Below are positions 1 through 9,089 of a DNA stretch of 64,000 nucleotides, piece after piece (positions within the stretch are counted from its first letter, which is position 1; each line of letters begins with the position of its first letter). A program made the position numbers and the translations under genes. The DNA is from Nocardia macrotermitis (GTDB lineage: Bacteria; Actinomycetota; Actinomycetes; Mycobacteriales; Mycobacteriaceae): contig NZ_WEGK01000020.1 in NCBI RefSeq assembly GCF_009604405.1, positions 60,924-124,923 of the forward strand, read 5' to 3'. The notes beneath the pieces were generated by a model. It saw only the letters and a list, made by a program, of their open reading frames with translations, did not search any database and had not been told where the DNA came from.

Positions 1-137
1 CATCCCGAGTCCCGAAACCCTACCTGACGGTTCGCTTCTCGCAGAACGCACTATTGCGTTTTAGTCGCCGCCGGGGCATGCTGATAGCTAGCTGCTTTGG
101 CCGATTTTTCAAATGCAATTGCAGGGGAGCCCGAGTC

Positions 138-425
138 GTGGCGGTGCAAGTAGTCGGCAGATCGTTGATGACCAGCGATCAGACGCCGCACCAGGCAAGA
201 TCCGTCGGCGTGGGCGGGTGGGTCGTATCCTTCCTGCCCGGCCGGACGCTGACACTCGAACAGGCCACGGCCGCGCTACAGGCGGCCGAGGCGGTTGCCG
301 CGGTGCGCGAGCTGTCCGGTTCGGTGGGCCTCACGCCGTTGGAAACGGTGGGGTTGGCCATGCAGGAACCGCCGTGGAACGAATCCCCGCGGGCCGCGGG
401 GCGCAAGTTCTGGCGTCGTGGCTGA
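138..425 (+). CDS. small conserved-looking hypothetical protein
   Basis: About 95 aa, function not recognised. The central part reads as a Trp-Val-Val/Leu-Pro-Gly-Arg segment followed by an Ala-rich helix (LTLEQATAALQAAEAV). I recall this arrangement from small actinobacterial proteins of unknown role. No signal peptide or membrane segment is evident. The GTG at 138 is preceded by a good AGGGGAG ribosome site at 122-128; ATG 168 is the alternative and has a weaker site. The end lies 22 nt before the convergent methyltransferase. It could be a chance ORF, since the last residues become Arg-rich. Confidence 0.45.
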   Translation: MAVQVVGRSLMTSDQTPHQARSVGVGGWVVSFLPGRTLTLEQATAALQAAEAVAAVRELSGSVGLTPLETVGLAMQEPPWNESPRAAGRKFWRRG

Positions 426-447
426 CGCGCGGGCAACCTTCGCGCGG

Positions 448-1311
448 TCAGCGTTTGACCAGGACCAGCACCAGGTTGCTGACCAGTAGTTCCCTGATGA
501 GCGGCACGCGCACGAGCCACCAGGCCCAGCGCGGGTGGTAGCGCGGGAATGCGGCCAGCACGTCGGCGCGGTCGCCCGCGTGCGCGGCCCAGCGCAGCCC
601 GTCGGCGGCCCGCACCGCGAACAGTGAGGTCCCGAAGCGGTTCTTCGGCTCGTGACCGGTGCGTCGCCGATAGCGGCGGGCCGCGTACTCCCCGCCCAGA
701 TAGTGCCAGGGCCCGGTCTCGTGCCCGCCGAACGGCCCGGCCCACACGGTGTAGGACAGCATCATCAGCCCGCCCGGCCGGGTCACCCGCAGCATCTCCT
801 CGGCCATCCGCCACGGGTGCGGAACATGTTCGGCCACATTGGAAGACAGGCAGATGTCCAGCGCGTCGTCGCGGAACGGCAGCGCCATCCCCGAACCCCG
901 GACCGCGCCGCGCACGCTCAGGCCCGCGGCGTGCATCTCGGTCGGATCGGGTTCCACCGGAAGATAGCGGGCCCCCGCGGCGGTGAACTCGTCGGCGAAA
1001 TATCCCGGTCCGCCGCCGACGTCCAGGACGATCGCGCCGGTCAGTGAGCAGCCGGTGAGATCGCGGTAGAAGTCGCCGATCAGCTCGGCGGTGTCGGTGG
1101 CGATCCCGCCGTAGAACAGTGCCGGATCGGTCTGCTCGAATCGGAAACTTCCCAGCAAACGCAGGGATCGGCGCAATGTTGCGCGCCGGGCGAAGCTCGG
1201 GGACTTCCGGCCGACGAGGGCGGCGGCTCGGCGGATCAGCGCGGCGGGGCGGGGGAGTGTGGCGCGGCGTTCAGCGGTGGGACGCGGCCCGGTTCGGTCG
1301 GCTCGAAGCAT
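448..1311 (-). CDS. class I SAM-dependent methyltransferase (Rv0224c-like)
   Basis: A 287-aa protein. The SAM-binding motif I is clear (VLDVGGGPGYFADEF, about residues 92-106), followed by an acidic residue after the second strand (PVEPD) and a post-I/IV segment LSSNVAEHVPHPWRMAEEML, typical of the Methyltransf_11 fold. The start is ATG 1311; the in-frame extension upstream is antisense to the glycosyltransferase and is not coding. It is divergent from the glycosyltransferase gene, in the same order as Rv0224c/Rv0225 in M. tuberculosis. The substrate is unknown; the context suggests a cell-envelope glycan or lipid. Identification of the fold is firm, the target is inference. Confidence 0.9.
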   Translation of the reverse strand: MLRADRTGPRPTAERRATLPRPAALIRRAAALVGRKSPSFARRATLRRSLRLLGSFRFEQTDPALFYGGIATDTAELIGDFYRDLTGCSLTGAIVLDVGGGPGYFADEFTAAGARYLPVEPDPTEMHAAGLSVRGAVRGSGMALPFRDDALDICLSSNVAEHVPHPWRMAEEMLRVTRPGGLMMLSYTVWAGPFGGHETGPWHYLGGEYAARRYRRRTGHEPKNRFGTSLFAVRAADGLRWAAHAGDRADVLAAFPRYHPRWAWWLVRVPLIRELLVSNLVLVLVKR

Positions 1312-1419
1312 GGCATGCCAAGTTTTCCACAGAGATCCCACACCCCCGTGGGTGGATCGGGCCGCTAGTGTGGAGCGGATTGTCACCTCATCCGTTCCGA
1401 GAACCACCTGGAGTGCGCT

Positions 1420-2781
1420 GTGCTCGACCCCGGACCTCGCGGGCCGTCCGCGGCGATTCGAGCTGCCGGGGGTGAGGCGGGTTCCGCGACGGGGGAGTTC
1501 GCCGGATCCCTGGAAGGCGTGTGGTCGGTCGATTCGTCCGGGGTTGGCCCGGCGGTGATACCGGGTGCGACAGCGTGTGCCGATGCGGCGACGCTCCGGG
1601 ACGTGCGGGAAGTGCTGCTGCTGTGCTGGCGCGACACCGGGCACCCGCAGGGCGGGGGTAGTGAGCGGTATCTGGAGCAGGTCGGGGCGGAGCTGGCCGC
1701 GCGCGGGGTGAAGGTGACGTTGCGGACCGCGCGGTATGCGGGCGCGGCGCGGCGGGAGCGGATCGACGGGATCGAGATCAGCCGGGCCGGTGGACGTTAC
1801 ACCGTGTATCCGCGGGCGCTGGCGGCAATGCTGTTCGGGCGCTTGGGATTCGGGCCGTTGCGCGAGGTACGGCCCGATGCGGTGATCGATACGCAGAACG
1901 GCATCCCTTTCTTCGCCCGCGCCGTGACGCGCGCGCCCGCGGTGGTGCTGGTGCACCACGGACATCGGGAGCAGTGGCCGGTCGCCGGTCATTGGGTCGG
2001 CCGGGTCGGCTGGTGGATCGAATCGCGGCTGTCGCCGTGGGCGCATCGGCGCAATCAGTATCTGACGGTGTCGCTGCCCTCGGCCGAGGAACTGGCCTCG
2101 CTCGGGGTGGAGCGATCGCGAATCGCGGTGGTGCGCAACGGCGCCGAACCCGTTCCGGCGCACGTGCCGACCGGTGCCGCGCAGACCCGCACGGCGCATC
2201 CGAGCATCGTGGTGCTCTCGCGGCTGGTGCCGCACAAGCAGATCGAGGACGCGTTGGCAGTGGTCGCGGCGTTGCGGTCGCGGCATCCCGGGTTGCATCT
2301 GGACGTCATCGGCGGCGGCTGGTGGGCGGAGAATCTGAAACTCCGTGCGCACCAACTGCATATCGCCGGATCGGTCACCTTCCACGGACATGTCGACGAG
2401 GCGCGCAAGCACGAATTGCTCTCGCGCGCATGGGTTCACGTGCTGCCCTCGCGTAAGGAGGGGTGGGGGCTGGCGGTGATCGAGGCCGCGCAGCACGGGG
2501 TGGCCACGGTCGGTTATCGCAGTTCGCGTGGGCTCACCGATTCGATTGTGGACGGTGTGACCGGGGTGCTGGTGGACGATTCGGAGCAGTTGAGCGAGGC
2601 CGTCGGGGAGCTGCTCGCGACCGCCGAGACTCGAACTGTCATGGGGGAGAAGGCTCGTGCTCGGGCGCGGGAGTTCTCGTGGGAGTTGACCGCGAACGGG
2701 GTGCACGAGGTGTTGTCGGCCGTGGCGCGTGGGGAGTACGTCAGTGGGCTGGTCGCGCCGCGCGTCCCGGACGTCGAATAG
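1420..2781 (+). CDS. GT4-family glycosyltransferase (Rv0225-like)
   Basis: A 453-aa GT-B fold enzyme expected to transfer a sugar from a nucleotide donor on the cytoplasmic face. The N-terminal domain has the Gly-rich donor-side loop (QGGGSERYLEQVGAELAARG, about residues 78-97). The C-terminal domain has SRLVPHKQ and the E-x7-E retaining motif in EGWGLAVIE, followed by GLTDSIVDGVTGVLV. The GTG start at 1420 has a CTGGAG site just upstream. About 65 N-terminal residues precede the conserved fold, so a later start is possible. Its 3' end overlaps the convergent membrane-protein gene by 41 nt. The location matches Rv0225, so a role in envelope glycan assembly is likely. Confidence 0.9.
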   Translation: MLDPGPRGPSAAIRAAGGEAGSATGEFAGSLEGVWSVDSSGVGPAVIPGATACADAATLRDVREVLLLCWRDTGHPQGGGSERYLEQVGAELAARGVKVTLRTARYAGAARRERIDGIEISRAGGRYTVYPRALAAMLFGRLGFGPLREVRPDAVIDTQNGIPFFARAVTRAPAVVLVHHGHREQWPVAGHWVGRVGWWIESRLSPWAHRRNQYLTVSLPSAEELASLGVERSRIAVVRNGAEPVPAHVPTGAAQTRTAHPSIVVLSRLVPHKQIEDALAVVAALRSRHPGLHLDVIGGGWWAENLKLRAHQLHIAGSVTFHGHVDEARKHELLSRAWVHVLPSRKEGWGLAVIEAAQHGVATVGYRSSRGLTDSIVDGVTGVLVDDSEQLSEAVGELLATAETRTVMGEKARARAREFSWELTANGVHEVLSAVARGEYVSGLVAPRVPDVE

Positions 2782-4996
2782 GCCATATCGCGGCCAGCGC
2801 GCCCGCGACCAGTAGCAGGGCCCAGGCCAGGTGTGCGGCGATCGCGATTGTCCGGTGTGTGCCAAGGGATTTCGCTGTGTTTTCGCGCGGGTCGGGCACG
2901 CGGTACAGGCTCAGATCGGGATCGGAGTACACGGCGGTCAGCCGGTCGAGGGTGGCTTTCGAATCGCCGAGTGGGCCGGGGGAGGTGTGTTCGACCAGGA
3001 TCCAGCCGACCCCGTGTGCGGCGAGACGGGTCGGGTCCGCGCCGCTGAGCAGCAGTCGCTCCACGGTTCGCGCTCGGGTGCCCTCTCCCGCGACGCTGCC
3101 GCCTCGCACCGGGAGTTCGCCGGTCTGCAATACGTCGCGGGGGAGCATCCGGGGTGCCGGATCGAGTACGGGAACCCTTCCGCTGTACGGGAATTCGCGG
3201 AACATTCCGGTCGGTAGCACCGCGACGTCGCCGGGGCCGTCCATTCGCTCGGCAACATCGTGCCATCCGGCGGGGTATCGCACGGCGCGCATCTGGTCAC
3301 CCACGCCCCATGCGAGATCCGGCAGTACCACGATCAGCAATGCGATGAAAACCGCTGCGACCAAACCGATTCCGTTGGGCGTGCTTGTGTCCGTCTTGTT
3401 CGGTGATCCGATTTCCGTGGTGCCGAAGTGTTTCGAGTCCGCTTCGGTCGTTTCGGGGTCTTTCGGGCTGTCGAGAGTATTCGTGCGGTACTTGTCGACG
3501 GCGTCGGAATTGTCGGAGTGGTTTTCGGCAGTATCGGCGGATTCTCTCGTCGAATTGGGAGTTTCATCGGGTATGTTCTCCGCCAATCGGTTTGCCGGAA
3601 TATCGGTCGGCTCGTGCGGTGCGAACCTTATTCTGGCGGCGACCGCGTGGCACCCCGCTGCGGCGCACAGTGCGAATGCGGGCATGGCGAGGGCGACGTA
3701 TTTCTGTGTGTCACGCAGTAATCCGGCACCGGGAATCCGGGTGACGAGGAATTCACCGATCTGCAATCCCCACCCGGTCGCGCCGAGCGCGGGGAGCACG
3801 ATCGCCAGCGCCGCCAGGATCAGCAGCGCGCGCCGGGGGTAGCGGGTGGCGGCGTCATCGGATGCCGCCACGCGCCGGACCCCGGCAGCCACGATGAGCA
3901 GCAACACCACCGTCCCCACCAGCGCGAACAGCGTCATCCGCGACCCGGGTACGGCCTGCCCGTTCCAGATCCCACCCAACCCCGCCAAACTCCCGATCGT
4001 CCCCAGCCCCGGCTCGGCCCGCGCCGCGAACGCCGTGATCCCCGCCGGATCCGAAGGCTCCGCCCCCGCCCCCGACAACATCGCCGCCACCAACCAGGGT
4101 GCCGAGGCAACCACCCACAAGCCCAGCGCCCCAACGATATTCCGCCGCCCAACCACCACCAATGCCACGCACCCCGCCAACAACGCCCCCGTCGGCGTCA
4201 GCCCGGCAGCGGCAAGACATCCCCCCAGCATCAACCACGCCGCTGCCTTTCGGCCGCGTTCATTCGGCCACGCGTGCGAGCCCGCGCCGGTATCTTCCGC
4301 GCGATTGCCCTGCTCGCTCGTTCCACCCTCCGAGGTCACCCGATGATGCGGGCTTGTCCGGCCGCTCTCGTTCGTCCGGTCACTCTCGTTTGTCGAGGCG
4401 GACGTGTTCTCCCCGTTGTGCCTCCGTGGCGTGTCCTCGCAGCTCAGCCGGTCCGGTTGTATTGCAGCAGTAGATACTTCGCGCACGCCGTGCCGAATTC
4501 GCAGGGCTGCCAACACCGTCCACGGCAGGGCGGCATATCCGGCCAGAAGACTCCAGTGCCCTTGAAGCAGACGCTCGGCGACATACGGATTCCAGATGGC
4601 AAGCGTGGCAGCAACCAACTGCGGCCCGAGCGAAACACCCAGCAAGCGCCGAGCCAGCGCAGCCCCCCCACACCCAGCTGCCCACAGCGCGACAACCAGC
4701 ACTCCCTTCACCACAATCCCACCGTCCACCACGGATGAGACCATCGCGACCAACCAGTCCTGCGGCACAGCCCGCGGCGCAGCATCCCCCAACCCCAAAG
4801 CGGAATCGGTCGAATACGACCGCGGCGTACTCACCCCATCCCGCAACAACAGGTACCCCGCCCCGAACAACGGCCCCACCACCACAACCGCCAACACCAA
4901 ACTGAACCCCACAGACCAGACCCGCTCCCCCCGCCCCCCGCGCCAGCGCCCAGTCACGCTGAGCCACCCTACGTCCCCACCCCCGGCCCCACCCAT
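2741..4996 (-). CDS. large polytopic membrane protein (Rv0226c-like)
   Basis: A 751-aa integral membrane protein with roughly 10-12 hydrophobic segments, the first at about residues 29-52. There are Trp/Gly-rich extramembrane stretches (IWNPYVAERLLQGHWSLLAGY) resembling GT-C or arabinosyltransferase-like proteins, and its position matches Rv0226c. Two long hydrophilic inserts rich in Ser, Thr, Asn, Asp and Glu sit at about residues 175-250 and 465-545; their DNA is visibly less GC-rich than the flanking codons. Its function is unproven. The context (glycosyltransferase, flippase-like, AftD) supports a role in envelope polysaccharide or lipid-linked sugar handling. A start at GTG 4957 is also possible. 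Confidence 0.82.
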   Translation of the reverse strand: MGGAGGGDVGWLSVTGRWRGGRGERVWSVGFSLVLAVVVVGPLFGAGYLLLRDGVSTPRSYSTDSALGLGDAAPRAVPQDWLVAMVSSVVDGGIVVKGVLVVALWAAGCGGAALARRLLGVSLGPQLVAATLAIWNPYVAERLLQGHWSLLAGYAALPWTVLAALRIRHGVREVSTAAIQPDRLSCEDTPRRHNGENTSASTNESDRTNESGRTSPHHRVTSEGGTSEQGNRAEDTGAGSHAWPNERGRKAAAWLMLGGCLAAAGLTPTGALLAGCVALVVVGRRNIVGALGLWVVASAPWLVAAMLSGAGAEPSDPAGITAFAARAEPGLGTIGSLAGLGGIWNGQAVPGSRMTLFALVGTVVLLLIVAAGVRRVAASDDAATRYPRRALLILAALAIVLPALGATGWGLQIGEFLVTRIPGAGLLRDTQKYVALAMPAFALCAAAGCHAVAARIRFAPHEPTDIPANRLAENIPDETPNSTRESADTAENHSDNSDAVDKYRTNTLDSPKDPETTEADSKHFGTTEIGSPNKTDTSTPNGIGLVAAVFIALLIVVLPDLAWGVGDQMRAVRYPAGWHDVAERMDGPGDVAVLPTGMFREFPYSGRVPVLDPAPRMLPRDVLQTGELPVRGGSVAGEGTRARTVERLLLSGADPTRLAAHGVGWILVEHTSPGPLGDSKATLDRLTAVYSDPDLSLYRVPDPRENTAKSLGTHRTIAIAAHLAWALLLVAGALAAIWPIRRPGRAARPAH

Positions 4997-5070
4997 GCCC
5001 GCCCCCGCAGCCGAGTGGGGTGGGCGGGCCGCGTCGGTGGGGGGAGGGCGGGAGGTGGCAGCATGGCGGG

Positions 5071-6477
5071 ATGTTCGGTGTCCGGCGTCTGCCTGCTGTT
5101 GCGGATTTGACGTTGGTTACGGCGGGGGCGATGACGGCGAATGTGGCGGGGTATCTGTTGCAGTTGCTGGCTGGGCGGTGGTTGGGGGTGGTGGGGTACG
5201 GGGAGTTCGCGAGTTTGCTGGCGGTGCAGTTGTTGTGTGCGGTGCCGGCGTTGGCGTTGCAGAACGTGGTGGCCCGGGAATTGGTGCGGGGGGCCCGGGT
5301 GGGGACGGTGCGGGCGCTGGGGTGGTGGTGTGCGGGGGTGGTGACCGTTGTCGCGGCGGTGTTGGTGCCGGTGGTGAGCGCGGTGTTGCATGTCGGTGTG
5401 GTCGCGGCCGCGGGGGCGTTGCTTGCCGCGCCCGCGCAGGTGCTGTTGTCGGGGGAACAGGGGATTCTGCAGGGGGGGAAGCATTTTCGGGCGCTGGCCG
5501 TGGTGCTCGGGGGTGTGGGGATCGCGCGGGTCGCACCGGCGGTGGTCGTGCTGGCAGTGGGGGGAACTTCCGCTCCCGCGCTGTGGGCGGCTGCGCTTGG
5601 ACTGTTCGTCGCGGCGCTCGGTGCTCGGTGGGCCGCGGCTCGGGTCGTGAGTCCCGGCGCTGGCGATGAAAGCACCGATATTCGGGCAGCGCCGGGTGAG
5701 GACTCTGCCGAGGTCGTCTCGCCCTGGAATACGACCGCGGCGACGGATTCCGGGCTGCCTGATCGGGGGGCCGTCTCTCGGAACAGGACCGTCACGAGTG
5801 ATTCCGGGCTGGGGCCCGCGCGTCATGCGACCGCCGCGACGCACCTCCGGGATGCCGCGCGGATTCGGGCGGGCGGGCTGGCGGTGTTGCGGGCCGTGCA
5901 GGTGCAGGCGGCGTTGATGGCGATGTCGTCGGCGGATCTGATCGTGGCGCGGATCGTGCTCGAGCGCGATGACGCCGGTCGCTATGCACTGGGTGCCATC
6001 GCCACCAAGATCGCGTTCTGGTTGCCGCAGGCGGTCGGGGTGGTGCTGTATCCGCGGATGGCGCAGCCGCGGAATTCCGCGCGGGCGATCCGGGCCGCGC
6101 TGGGGGTGCTGTCGGGGGTGGGCGTCGCGGCGGTGGCGGGGGCGGCCGTGCTCGCGCCGCTGGCACCGCTGCTCGCCGGCGGTGACTATGCCCCGATCCA
6201 GGGCTGGCTGTGGCTGTTCGCCCTCGACGGCGCGCTGCTGGCTCTGCTCCAGGGCGCGCTGCTGTCGGCGATCGCGGTCGACCGCACCGCCCCGGCCGTG
6301 ATCACCTGGGTCGGACTGGTCGTCGAGATCGGCGCCATCGCCTTGTTCGCCCACAGCCTGCCCGCGCTGATCGGCATCTCGACCCTCGTCGTCGGCACCG
6401 TCGCCGCAGTGATGATCATCGTGGTCCTGCGCGCGGCCACCCGCAATCATGAAGTGCCAGCGCAACATTCCGCTTGA
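5071..6477 (+). CDS. MATE/MOP-like polysaccharide flippase-type membrane protein
   Basis: 468 aa with about a dozen hydrophobic helices. The opening (LTLVTAGAMTANVAGYLLQLLAGRWLG, followed by YGEFASL) is typical of Wzx or oligosaccharide flippase-like exporters of the MOP superfamily. A central hydrophilic insert of about 75 residues (codons around 5640-5850) interrupts the membrane core. ATG 5071 was chosen because the conserved first helix follows it; an upstream ATG at 5020 would add a Gly/Arg-rich tail. It is divergent from the Rv0226c-like gene, and I do not recall a gene at this exact place in the M. tuberculosis block. The predicted role, moving a lipid-linked glycan across the membrane, is inferred from fold and neighbours. 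Confidence 0.82.
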   Translation: MFGVRRLPAVADLTLVTAGAMTANVAGYLLQLLAGRWLGVVGYGEFASLLAVQLLCAVPALALQNVVARELVRGARVGTVRALGWWCAGVVTVVAAVLVPVVSAVLHVGVVAAAGALLAAPAQVLLSGEQGILQGGKHFRALAVVLGGVGIARVAPAVVVLAVGGTSAPALWAAALGLFVAALGARWAAARVVSPGAGDESTDIRAAPGEDSAEVVSPWNTTAATDSGLPDRGAVSRNRTVTSDSGLGPARHATAATHLRDAARIRAGGLAVLRAVQVQAALMAMSSADLIVARIVLERDDAGRYALGAIATKIAFWLPQAVGVVLYPRMAQPRNSARAIRAALGVLSGVGVAAVAGAAVLAPLAPLLAGGDYAPIQGWLWLFALDGALLALLQGALLSAIAVDRTAPAVITWVGLVVEIGAIALFAHSLPALIGISTLVVGTVAAVMIIVVLRAATRNHEVPAQHSA

Positions 6478-6560
6478 ACGCGCTTACCGGCCATCGACGC
6501 GCGGTGTTCGATGATCGCTGTGCTGCCGAGGTGTATCCGAGTATCCCCACGAACGAAAAA

Positions 6561-6595
6561 GCCGGTGGCTCCCCGTATTCCAGGGAGCCACCGGC
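6561..6595 (-). terminator. intrinsic terminator after the DUF3068 gene
   Basis: Perfect 13-bp arms (GCCGGTGGCTCCC and its complement) with a 9-nt loop. On the minus strand the hairpin is followed by a TTTTT run (6556-6560). It lies 26 nt after the DUF3068 stop codon, the textbook arrangement for Rho-independent termination. It also separates this gene from the convergent flippase gene. Confidence 0.9.
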
Positions 6596-6620
6596 GAATT
6601 CTATTGCCCTACCGGAACAT

Positions 6621-7772
6621 TCACCCGTTCCGCGGCATCTTGAGCTGCGTCGTCGGCTGATCGTTGAGGTTCACCCCGGAACCGAAGCGCGCCTCCGCGG
6701 CCTCGCCGCCCTTGGGGCTCTTCGGCCGCACCAGACGTCCGGGCTTCTCGGAGCCGCCGCCGCGCAGGCCGAACACCAGGCCGACGATCAGCAGGACCGC
6801 GCCCACGATGCCCAGGATGATCGGCAGCGTCCGCCCGTAGAGCGAGATCTTGTCCATGTTGTCCTTGGCGATCGCGATCTGCGAATTCACCGTGTTGTCG
6901 TCGAACACCAGCGTCGACTGCAACGCGGTCACATCCGGCTTGTCGCCACTGCGCGCGTAGTACATGTGGATCTGCTCGGAACCCTTGATGATGGTGCCGG
7001 TCTCGGGCTCCACCCACACGTCGCGGGTGTTGGTGTAGTAGCGATCCATCGTCACCGTGGTGTCACCGCCGGGGATGCCCCACTTGGAGGCGGGCAGGGC
7101 CACCTGGTTGCTGGTGCTGCTGACCACCTTCGACAGATCGGTCGCCGGGATCTTCTGCTGGAAGTGGTACACCTTCAGATCGTTGATCTCGGTCTGCTCG
7201 ACGAAGTTCATGTCGAACGACTTGCGCGCGTTGATGTCGAAGTACGGGTACGTCTTCTTGTCGGTGCCGATCGGGAACCGGTACTGCAGGCCGTCGTGTT
7301 GGATCGGGTCGGCGATGCTGTTGCCGTTGCTGTCGGTGTTCACCGCGATCGAACCGTTCGGGTCGTCCTCGACGGGCATCCCGGTCTTGCGGTCGATGGT
7401 GACCCGGTCGATGACCGCCGAGAGCAGTCCGGTCTCACCCTGGGCGTCGATGTTGCGCAGGGTCTGACCGGCCTGGATGGTCATCTCGGTCTTGTCCGAG
7501 GGATCCTCGACGGTCAGGTAACGCTGCGAGATCAGATGCACGTTGGAGTTGACCTTCACCGCGCCGGTGCCCGAGAGTGATTTGATGTCGAGGACCTTGC
7601 TGGGCGCGTTCGTATCGCTGGGCGCGATCGTGGTGATCTCCAGGTCGAGGGGAGTCTTGGCCAGCTGACCGAGGGTATACGTCGGGATCATCAGGGCCGC
7701 GACGATCAGCAGCGCACCCAGACCCACGAGAGCGCAGGCCACCGTCCTTCTGGTACCGGCACTGAGTGCCAT
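6621..7772 (-). CDS. DUF3068 membrane-anchored protein (Rv0227c-like; PorA-family label)
   Basis: A 383-aa protein with one N-terminal membrane segment (about residues 9-31), a large extracytoplasmic domain, and a second transmembrane helix near the C-terminus (LPIILGIVGAVLLIVGLVFGL, split here by its Pro) followed by a basic cytoplasmic tail. This two-helix plan is that of DUF3068 proteins, conserved in mycolic-acid bacteria next to aftD and sometimes labelled as PorA-family porins. The ATG at 7772 is preceded by GAGGAGAG. The function is not established; a role in the outer envelope is inferred from conservation of the locus. Confidence 0.88.
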   Translation of the reverse strand: MALSAGTRRTVACALVGLGALLIVAALMIPTYTLGQLAKTPLDLEITTIAPSDTNAPSKVLDIKSLSGTGAVKVNSNVHLISQRYLTVEDPSDKTEMTIQAGQTLRNIDAQGETGLLSAVIDRVTIDRKTGMPVEDDPNGSIAVNTDSNGNSIADPIQHDGLQYRFPIGTDKKTYPYFDINARKSFDMNFVEQTEINDLKVYHFQQKIPATDLSKVVSSTSNQVALPASKWGIPGGDTTVTMDRYYTNTRDVWVEPETGTIIKGSEQIHMYYARSGDKPDVTALQSTLVFDDNTVNSQIAIAKDNMDKISLYGRTLPIILGIVGAVLLIVGLVFGLRGGGSEKPGRLVRPKSPKGGEAAEARFGSGVNLNDQPTTQLKMPRNG

Positions 7773-7937
7773 GCAAACTCTCCTCGTCGTAGTACCAAGC
7801 TGTTCCGAGTAACGCTGCGGTCACGGCGTAGCACTCGTGAGCCCCGACACTAACAGTCCGTACCCCTCGCGCGCCGATCCGAGGCCGGAAACATCCCGAA
7901 TCCGGGTGCGAACGCGCACGCGGCAGACTGGAACCCG

Positions 7938-9089
7938 ATGACGACGACCATTACCACGCCCGAAACCGCCGCCACGCCCCGGCCCGCGGCGGCCCGCGGT
8001 TTCGTGCCCGCGCTCGAGGGGATGCGCGGGCTGGCCGCGCTGGGCGTGGTGCTGACCCATGTCGCGTTCCAGACCGGTGCGTCCGGAATTCCGGTGCTGG
8101 GCCGGGTGTTCGAACGTTTCGACATGGCGGTGGCGGTGTTCTTCGGGCTGTCCGGATTCCTGCTGTGGCGGCCGCACGCCGCCGCGGCCCGGGGGCTGGG
8201 TTCGGCACCGCACGCTGGACGTTATCTGCTGCATCGGGCCGCACGGATCCTGCCCGCCTACTGGGTGGTGGTGTGCGCGGTGCTGATTCTGCTGCCGTCG
8301 GCGGCGGATTCGGCGGGGCGGCGGGTGTGGCTGGCGAATCTGGCGTTGATCCAGGTTTTCGTGCCGTTGACGCTGACCGACGGGCTCACCCAGATGTGGA
8401 GTCTGTCGGTGGAGGTGGCCTTCTATCTGTTGTTGCCGCTGCTGGCGTTCGCGGTGATGTGGTTGCGCGGGCGGTCCGCGCGGTGGCGTGCGCCGATCGT
8501 GCTGACGTTGGGGCTGATCAGCCTGGGCTGGAATCTGCTGCCCGTGCCGACGCCGAACGCGATCCATTCGGACAACTGGCTGCCCGGCTATCTGCCCTGG
8601 TTCGCGGCGGGCATGCTGCTGGCCGAACTGGTGGAGACGCCGGTCGCGCGGCCGTCGCGGTGGCGGCGGATCGCGGCGAACCGCTGGATCATGTGGCCGC
8701 TGGCGGTGGCCGCGCTGCTGGCCTCCTCGACGGATCTGGCCGGTCCGGCCGGGTTGGAGCGCGGGACGCCCTGGCAGTACGTGGGGAAGATGGCGCTGGG
8801 CGCGGTGATCGGCTTCGGGCTGCTCGCGCCGCTGATTCTGGGGCAGCACCGGCATCGCTGGCTGGAGAGTTCGGTGGCCGCCACGATCGGACGGTGGTCG
8901 TACGGCATCTTCATCTGGCATCTGGCGGTGTTGGCGGTGGTGTTCCAGATCTTCGGCATCATTCCGTTCCACGGGATGTTCCCGCAGGTACTGGTCTTGA
9001 CCGTGCTGTTCACGCTGCCGCTGTCGGCCGCCGGTTACGCCCTGATCGAGGAGCCGATCCGCCGCTGGGTCCGCCGCCGCGTCGGCTAG
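7938..9089 (+). CDS. membrane acyltransferase, AT3/OafA family (Rv0228-like)
   Basis: A 383-aa polytopic membrane protein of the acyltransferase-3 family, which transfers acyl groups to extracytoplasmic sugars. The signature opening FVPALEGMRGLAALGVVLTH (about residues 16-35) carries the conserved R and H. The SLSVEVAFYLLLPLLA segment and the later GRWSYGIFIWHL segment are also family features. About ten membrane helices are expected. Its stop overlaps the convergent aftD stop in a CTAG (9086-9089). The position matches Rv0228. Likely acceptors are arabinogalactan or lipoglycan sugars (succinylation or similar), but this is inference. Confidence 0.9.
   Translation: MTTTITTPETAATPRPAAARGFVPALEGMRGLAALGVVLTHVAFQTGASGIPVLGRVFERFDMAVAVFFGLSGFLLWRPHAAAARGLGSAPHAGRYLLHRAARILPAYWVVVCAVLILLPSAADSAGRRVWLANLALIQVFVPLTLTDGLTQMWSLSVEVAFYLLLPLLAFAVMWLRGRSARWRAPIVLTLGLISLGWNLLPVPTPNAIHSDNWLPGYLPWFAAGMLLAELVETPVARPSRWRRIAANRWIMWPLAVAALLASSTDLAGPAGLERGTPWQYVGKMALGAVIGFGLLAPLILGQHRHRWLESSVAATIGRWSYGIFIWHLAVLAVVFQIFGIIPFHGMFPQVLVLTVLFTLPLSAAGYALIEEPIRRWVRRRVG

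Noticed and set aside
448..2865. An 805-residue minus-strand open frame that includes the methyltransferase
   Set aside because: Only the part from ATG 1311 has protein-like character; the rest is antisense to the glycosyltransferase and rich in Arg, His and Pro, typical of shadows in high-GC DNA.
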